From positions 2,232,001 to 2,296,000 of the forward strand of contig OZ253540.1 in NCBI GenBank assembly GCA_965262485.1: a DNA stretch of 64,000 bases, in the 5' to 3' direction. A model generated the notes under the pieces. The model was not told the DNA's origin. It saw only the letters and a list, made by a program, of their open reading frames with translations, and did no database searches. This document shows positions 60,409-64,000 of the stretch, one piece after another (position 1 is the first letter of the stretch; the number at the start of each line of letters is the position of its first letter). The position numbers and the translations under genes are program-made. The DNA is from Bin87 sp965262485 (GTDB taxonomy: Bacteria; Chloroflexota; Dehalococcoidia; Lucifugimonadales; UBA3495).

Positions 60409-62133
60409 ATGAAGCTGCAGATCATGTCTCCCGCTGCGGATCGCGTCGATTTCAAAGTGCCGCCGGCCCCACGCCTGGAGACGCTGGAAGGCAAGACGAT
60501 TGGGCTTTACAACAACATGACGGGCGGCGCGGACGTGGCCGTCAACCGGGTTGCGGAACACATCGGCCGCCGTTTCCCCAACGTCAAATTTGAACGCTAT
60601 GGCGGCGAGGTCAGACCGGGCCGTGTCGCGCTGAGCCGGGGTAACCACATCGACGATGAGGAAGCCGCGCTCATTGCGGGGGAAGTTGACGCCATGATTG
60701 GCGCCACTGCCCATTGAGGGGGCTGCACGTCGTGGCTTGCCCACGACATGGTCGCCATGGAAAAGGCCGGTGTTCCGGTGGTAGGTATCGCGGCCCGCAG
60801 CTTTGCCCGGGCCTGGCAATCCTGCGTTGACGGTTGGGGTCAACCCAGCACGGCATTCGTAACGATTCCCCACGCCACGTCGGGCCAGCAGCCCGACTAC
60901 ATCTGCCGGATGGTGGACGAACAGATCGAAGACATCATCCTGGGGTTGACCAGCCTGACCGCATTGCCGGCTCCACGGCAGAGGGCCAGGAACGGGAACC
61001 AGGGCACCGAGATGTTCACGGTGGAGCTGGACGAATCGCCCCTGGGCCTTGACGCGGTTAACCTGTTTCTGGAAGAGCGCGACTGGAGCGACGGTATGCC
61101 CGTCATTCCGCCCACGCCGGCAGCCGTCGAGGCGATGCTCAAGGGAACCAAACGCAGCCCGCAGGACGTAGTGATGGTCATGGAGCCTGGTTTCGGCCTG
61201 GCGACCGTGGAGAAGATAGCGATCAACGCCGTGATGGCCGGATGCAGCCCGCAACAGTTTCCCGTGCTGCTGGCCGCCATCGACTGCATTGCACAGCCGG
61301 AGATGAACCACCGGGATATGCAGGTATCGGGCCACACCGAAGCGCCGCTGATTCTGGTGAACGGGCCCATCACCGAGAAGGCCGGGATCAACTTCGGTAC
61401 ATCCGCGATGGGGCCGGGCGTGGTGAACCGGCCCAACACCGCCATCGGGCGGGCGCTGCGCCTCTGCCTGATTAACATCGGGTACTGCAAGCCGGGCGCC
61501 GGAGACCCCAATTTCATCGGGTTGCCGACCAAGTTCGGGATGTGCATCGCAGAGAACGAGGCGCTAAGTCCGTGGCAGCCCTACCACATGGACAAGGGGT
61601 ACCAGCGTGAAGAGAGCGCGGTAACGGTCGTTACGGTAACGGGTCCGACGGACATTCTCGATTCCAACTCCAAGAACCACCACGACACTCTGGACAACAT
61701 TGCTTCCATGATGTTCTATCGCCACGCGGGCGGAGGAAACTGGATCCGAGGTCGGCAGTCGGCGCAGGTGGGCCACACCAACAAGCGCGTGGAGTACCAG
61801 GGCCCCTACCATCCCATCATGCTCAGTCCCTCGCGGGCGGTGATTCTGGCCGAGGCGGGGATGAGCAAACAGGACACCCAGGAGTGGTTGTACGAGCATT
61901 GCCGTGTCCCGCTGAGTGAAGCCCTGGGATCGCGCGGAATGCCCAGGGATGCGGACGGAAAATGGCTTTCGCACCCTGAGTTACAGCATCTGGAAAATGA
62001 TCCGGACGCCACGATTCCGGCCCTGGAAAGCCCCGAGCAGTACTTGCTGTTCGTGACCGGAGGATCAACTCACTACGCCAATTTCTTCTACGGCACTTAC
62101 GGCATCGCAACGGTCCCGGTGGAAGATGTTTAG
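60409..62133 (+). CDS. UGSC-family selenoprotein fused to a large C-terminal domain (predicted U103)
   Basis: From the ATG at 60409 (AGGAG seven bases upstream) the frame reads TIGLYNNMTGGADVAVNRV ... DAMIGATAH, then TGA at 60715-60717, then GGCTSWLAHDMVAMEKAG and on to 62133: 574 residues. The motif U103-G-G-C106 matches the UGSC family, known to include selenoproteins. A seven-pair hairpin lies 11 bases after the TGA. The UGSC domain spans about residues 1-185; a further ~380 residues (LEERDWSDGMPVIPPTP ... GPTDILDSNS) form a second domain I do not recognise. Read with TGA as stop, it splits in two. Probably a redox enzyme; the following esterases suggest linked substrates. Confidence 0.9.
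60729..60747 (+). promoter_or_regulatory. Candidate bacterial SECIS hairpin of the UGSC gene
   Basis: GUCGUGG and CCACGAC form seven perfect pairs closing the loop CUUGC (60736-60740). Eleven bases separate it from the TGA, the same spacing as in E. coli fdhF. One mismatch and two more pairs extend the stem. Confidence 0.7.
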
Positions 62134-62163
62134 GGGCTGACAGGTCGCCCTTTGAGGAGTGGT

Positions 62164-63090
62164 ATGCCCAGGTTAGCGGCTGACAAATACGAAACCATCG
62201 TCAAGAAACCCGATGACATCGACGAATTCTGGGAAGATGTGCTGGCGGAGACCGCCCGGATTCCGCTGGAACCGGAAATGGTACACGATCCGTTGCGGTC
62301 ATCTGAAGAGATCGATGTGTACGAGGTGTTCTTCACCAGCCTGGACCGGGTGCGGATCGCCGGATGGTACGCCCTGCCCAAACAGAGGGACGGCCGGTTG
62401 CCGGGGCTGCTGCAGGTGCCGGGATACAACATGGAGCCACCGGTTCCGAAGGTTTGGGCGCGCAAGAATTACGCGGCGTTCAGCGTGGCCCCGCGGGGAA
62501 AACTGCGGAGCAACCGGCAGTTCAATCCCGGCTATCCCGGACTGCTCACCTACGGCATGGTGGACCGGAACACCTATTCCTACCGGGGTTTCTACATGGA
62601 TGCCTGCCGAGCGGTGGAGTTCCTGTTGGGGCGGGAGGAAGTGGACGGCGACAGAATCGGCGTGACCGGACACAGCCAGGGCGGCGGGCTTACCGTGTCC
62701 ACCGCTGCTTTGCGCCCCGAGATCAAGGCTGCCGCTGCCGGGGCTCCATACCTGTGCGGTTACATGGACGCCATTGAATTGACCGACGCCTATCCGTACC
62801 AGGAGATAGCCGACTACCTGCGGATGGATCCGGGGAGCCGGGAACAGGTGGAAAACACGCTGGCCTACTTTGACGGCATCAACCTGGCACACCGAATCAA
62901 CTGCCCGATAATCGTCAGCGTTGGGCTGCAGGACAGTACGTGTCCGCCGGAGACCGGCTACGCGATGTTCAACGCCATCGCCAGCGCCGACAAGCAAATT
63001 TACGGCTACGACGGCCACGGCCACGACGCCAACAACCATGAACACGGGGCCATCGTGGATGCGTTCATGGCGAAACACCTGAAGCCCTAG
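62164..63090 (+). CDS. Acetyl-xylan-esterase-like alpha/beta hydrolase
   Basis: A 308-residue alpha/beta hydrolase of the AXE1 / cephalosporin-C-deacetylase type. The nucleophile is Ser171 in VTGHSQGGGL, the acid is in VGLQDSTCPPETG, and the His in YDGHGHDA. GAGGAG precedes the ATG at 62164, 30 bp after the UGSC gene. It lacks a signal peptide, so it acts inside the cell, probably deacylating a small ester. It is followed 13 bp later by a paralogue. Confidence 0.9.
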   Translation: MPRLAADKYETIVKKPDDIDEFWEDVLAETARIPLEPEMVHDPLRSSEEIDVYEVFFTSLDRVRIAGWYALPKQRDGRLPGLLQVPGYNMEPPVPKVWARKNYAAFSVAPRGKLRSNRQFNPGYPGLLTYGMVDRNTYSYRGFYMDACRAVEFLLGREEVDGDRIGVTGHSQGGGLTVSTAALRPEIKAAAAGAPYLCGYMDAIELTDAYPYQEIADYLRMDPGSREQVENTLAYFDGINLAHRINCPIIVSVGLQDSTCPPETGYAMFNAIASADKQIYGYDGHGHDANNHEHGAIVDAFMAKHLKP

Positions 63091-63103
63091 CGGCCTGGAC
63101 AAT

Positions 63104-64000
63104 ATGACGACAATGAGCGGAACCAAGCCGGCTGACTTCGACAGCTACTGGCAGGCGACCCTGGACCGGCTGGCGCAGTTGCCGGCGGCGCCGGAAGTCG
63201 TGGAGATCCCATTGCGGTCGACCGATTTTGCGACGGCCTATGGCGTGCGCCTCACATCGGTTGGCCCCTACCGGATTTATGGATACCTGAGCATTCCGGC
63301 GGGAGACGGGCCATTTCCGGCCAAGTACTTTTTGCCGCGTTACGGGAGTGTGGTGGATCTGGTGCCGCAGGGTACTGCCAACAGTCAACGCCGGCAGTAC
63401 GTAACTTTCTCCATCTGTGTGCGCGGCCAGCGGCTGGCTGACCAACCGTACGCGGCGAGTTTCCCGGGGCTCTTGACCGACGGAATCTCCGACCACGAAA
63501 ACTACGTTTACCGCGGAATCGTGGCGGACTGTTGCCGCGGCGTGGAATATCTGGCCAGCCGACCTGAGGTTGACGGTACGCGCATCGCGGCCATCGGGCC
63601 GGATCTGGCGCTGACCACCGCGGCCCTGTGTCCGCAAATCACCCACGCGGTCTGCGGCCCGGCCCTCTCGTACGCGGCAGCCAAGCTGGCTCCCCGCACC
63701 GGAGCGTACCCACTTGAGGAGATCAACGACTACCTGCGCCTGCATCCGGAGTGCCAGGAACTGGTGCACCGCACGTTGTCCTACTTCGATATCAGGTGGT
63801 TCGCGCCCCGGGTCAGCGCGACCACCCTGCTGATGGCCGGCGCGCCTGGCACGGCGCTGGACGCCGCCGCTTTGCAACCGCTGGCGCAGGCGATAAAGGG
63901 AGACACCGATGTGCACGAGGCAGAGCATTCCGGGTATAAAGATGGTGTGTTCAGCGAAGAATGGTTGACTCGGCAGTTCGGGCTCGCCGCGCCCAGCCTG
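63104..64000 (+). CDS. Paralogous AXE1-like protein lacking the catalytic Ser (3' end outside window)
   Basis: The frame from the ATG at 63104 is open to the window end (299 residues so far). It aligns along its length with the preceding esterase (DFDSYWQATLDRLAQLP; YRGIVADCCRGVEYLASRPE; PLEEINDYLRLHPE). At the elbow it reads AIGPDLALTT in place of VTGHSQGGGL, so Asp167 replaces Ser, and the acid loop reads AGAPGTALDAAA. It is therefore probably not an active esterase. It may be a regulatory or structural partner of its neighbour. Completeness cannot be judged here. Confidence 0.85.
   Translation, partial: MTTMSGTKPADFDSYWQATLDRLAQLPAAPEVVEIPLRSTDFATAYGVRLTSVGPYRIYGYLSIPAGDGPFPAKYFLPRYGSVVDLVPQGTANSQRRQYVTFSICVRGQRLADQPYAASFPGLLTDGISDHENYVYRGIVADCCRGVEYLASRPEVDGTRIAAIGPDLALTTAALCPQITHAVCGPALSYAAAKLAPRTGAYPLEEINDYLRLHPECQELVHRTLSYFDIRWFAPRVSATTLLMAGAPGTALDAAALQPLAQAIKGDTDVHEAEHSGYKDGVFSEEWLTRQFGLAAPSL

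Overview
The window is a gene-dense, moderately GC-rich bacterial chromosome segment. The gene set suggests a free-living aerobic heterotroph, most likely of the Chloroflexota (Dehalococcoidia, SAR202-like). The basis is inference: menaquinone made by a futalosine-type route (mqnA plus ubiA/ubiD/ubiX/menG homologues), many single-gene catabolic oxidoreductases, an LLM flavoprotein, and very many short palindromic repeats. There is no rRNA, tRNA or taxonomic marker to prove this, and no CRISPR array or prophage was seen.

Layout. 1-3.8 kb (minus): two hotdog-fold hydratase subunits, a PfkB kinase, a DUF192 lipoprotein and a HpcH/HpaI aldolase. 4.4-10.2 kb: a tiny Tat-signal protein, then mutS - ArsC-like gene - HAD - mutL on the minus strand. 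10.3-16.4 kb (minus): a NuoE/NuoF/NuoG-like NADH-oxidising module followed by an FNR-type reductase. 17-20.9 kb (minus): a FrnE/DsbA-like gene, a HAD hydrolase, and otsB-otsA for trehalose. 21.6-25.9 kb (minus): menG, a DHFR-like gene, ubiX, ubiA and ubiD, i.e. late menaquinone steps whose first enzyme (mqnA) lies at 42.5 kb. 26.2-51.1 kb: accessory catabolism, including two ThDP enzymes, a halogenase-like flavoprotein, a second aldolase, an amidohydrolase, GMC, SDR, MDR and MBL enzymes, a secreted gluzincin, ketopantoate-reductase-like and glycine-oxidase-like proteins, an isomerase and an esterase. 51.4-56.6 kb: a branched-chain amino-acid type ABC transporter. 56.7-60.2 kb: an LLM oxidoreductase, an enoyl-CoA hydratase remnant, an Mrr-like nuclease and a nitroreductase. 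60.4-64 kb (plus): a UGSC-family protein followed by two acetyl-xylan-esterase-like paralogues, the second running off the window.

The most important result is that three separate genes read through an in-frame TGA exactly where a redox-active cysteine is expected: an ArsC/Spx-like protein (U13-S-S-C16), a FrnE/DsbA-like protein (U27-P-W-C30) and a UGSC-family protein (U103-G-G-C106). Each TGA is followed at the right distance by a hairpin that could act as a bacterial SECIS element. An annotation that treats TGA only as stop would truncate or split all three. The organism should therefore encode selenocysteine insertion (selA, selB, selC, selD), none of which is in this window.

The second theme is non-autonomous mobile DNA. 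At least five families of 95-220 bp elements with terminal inverted repeats sit between genes. Four copies are flanked by 9-10 bp direct repeats, three of them perfect. Another family sits at TA dinucleotides in or next to stop codons. Most carry a shared palindrome, ATTCCCGC-GAAA-GCGGGAAT, that matches the dRS3 pattern known from Neisseria.
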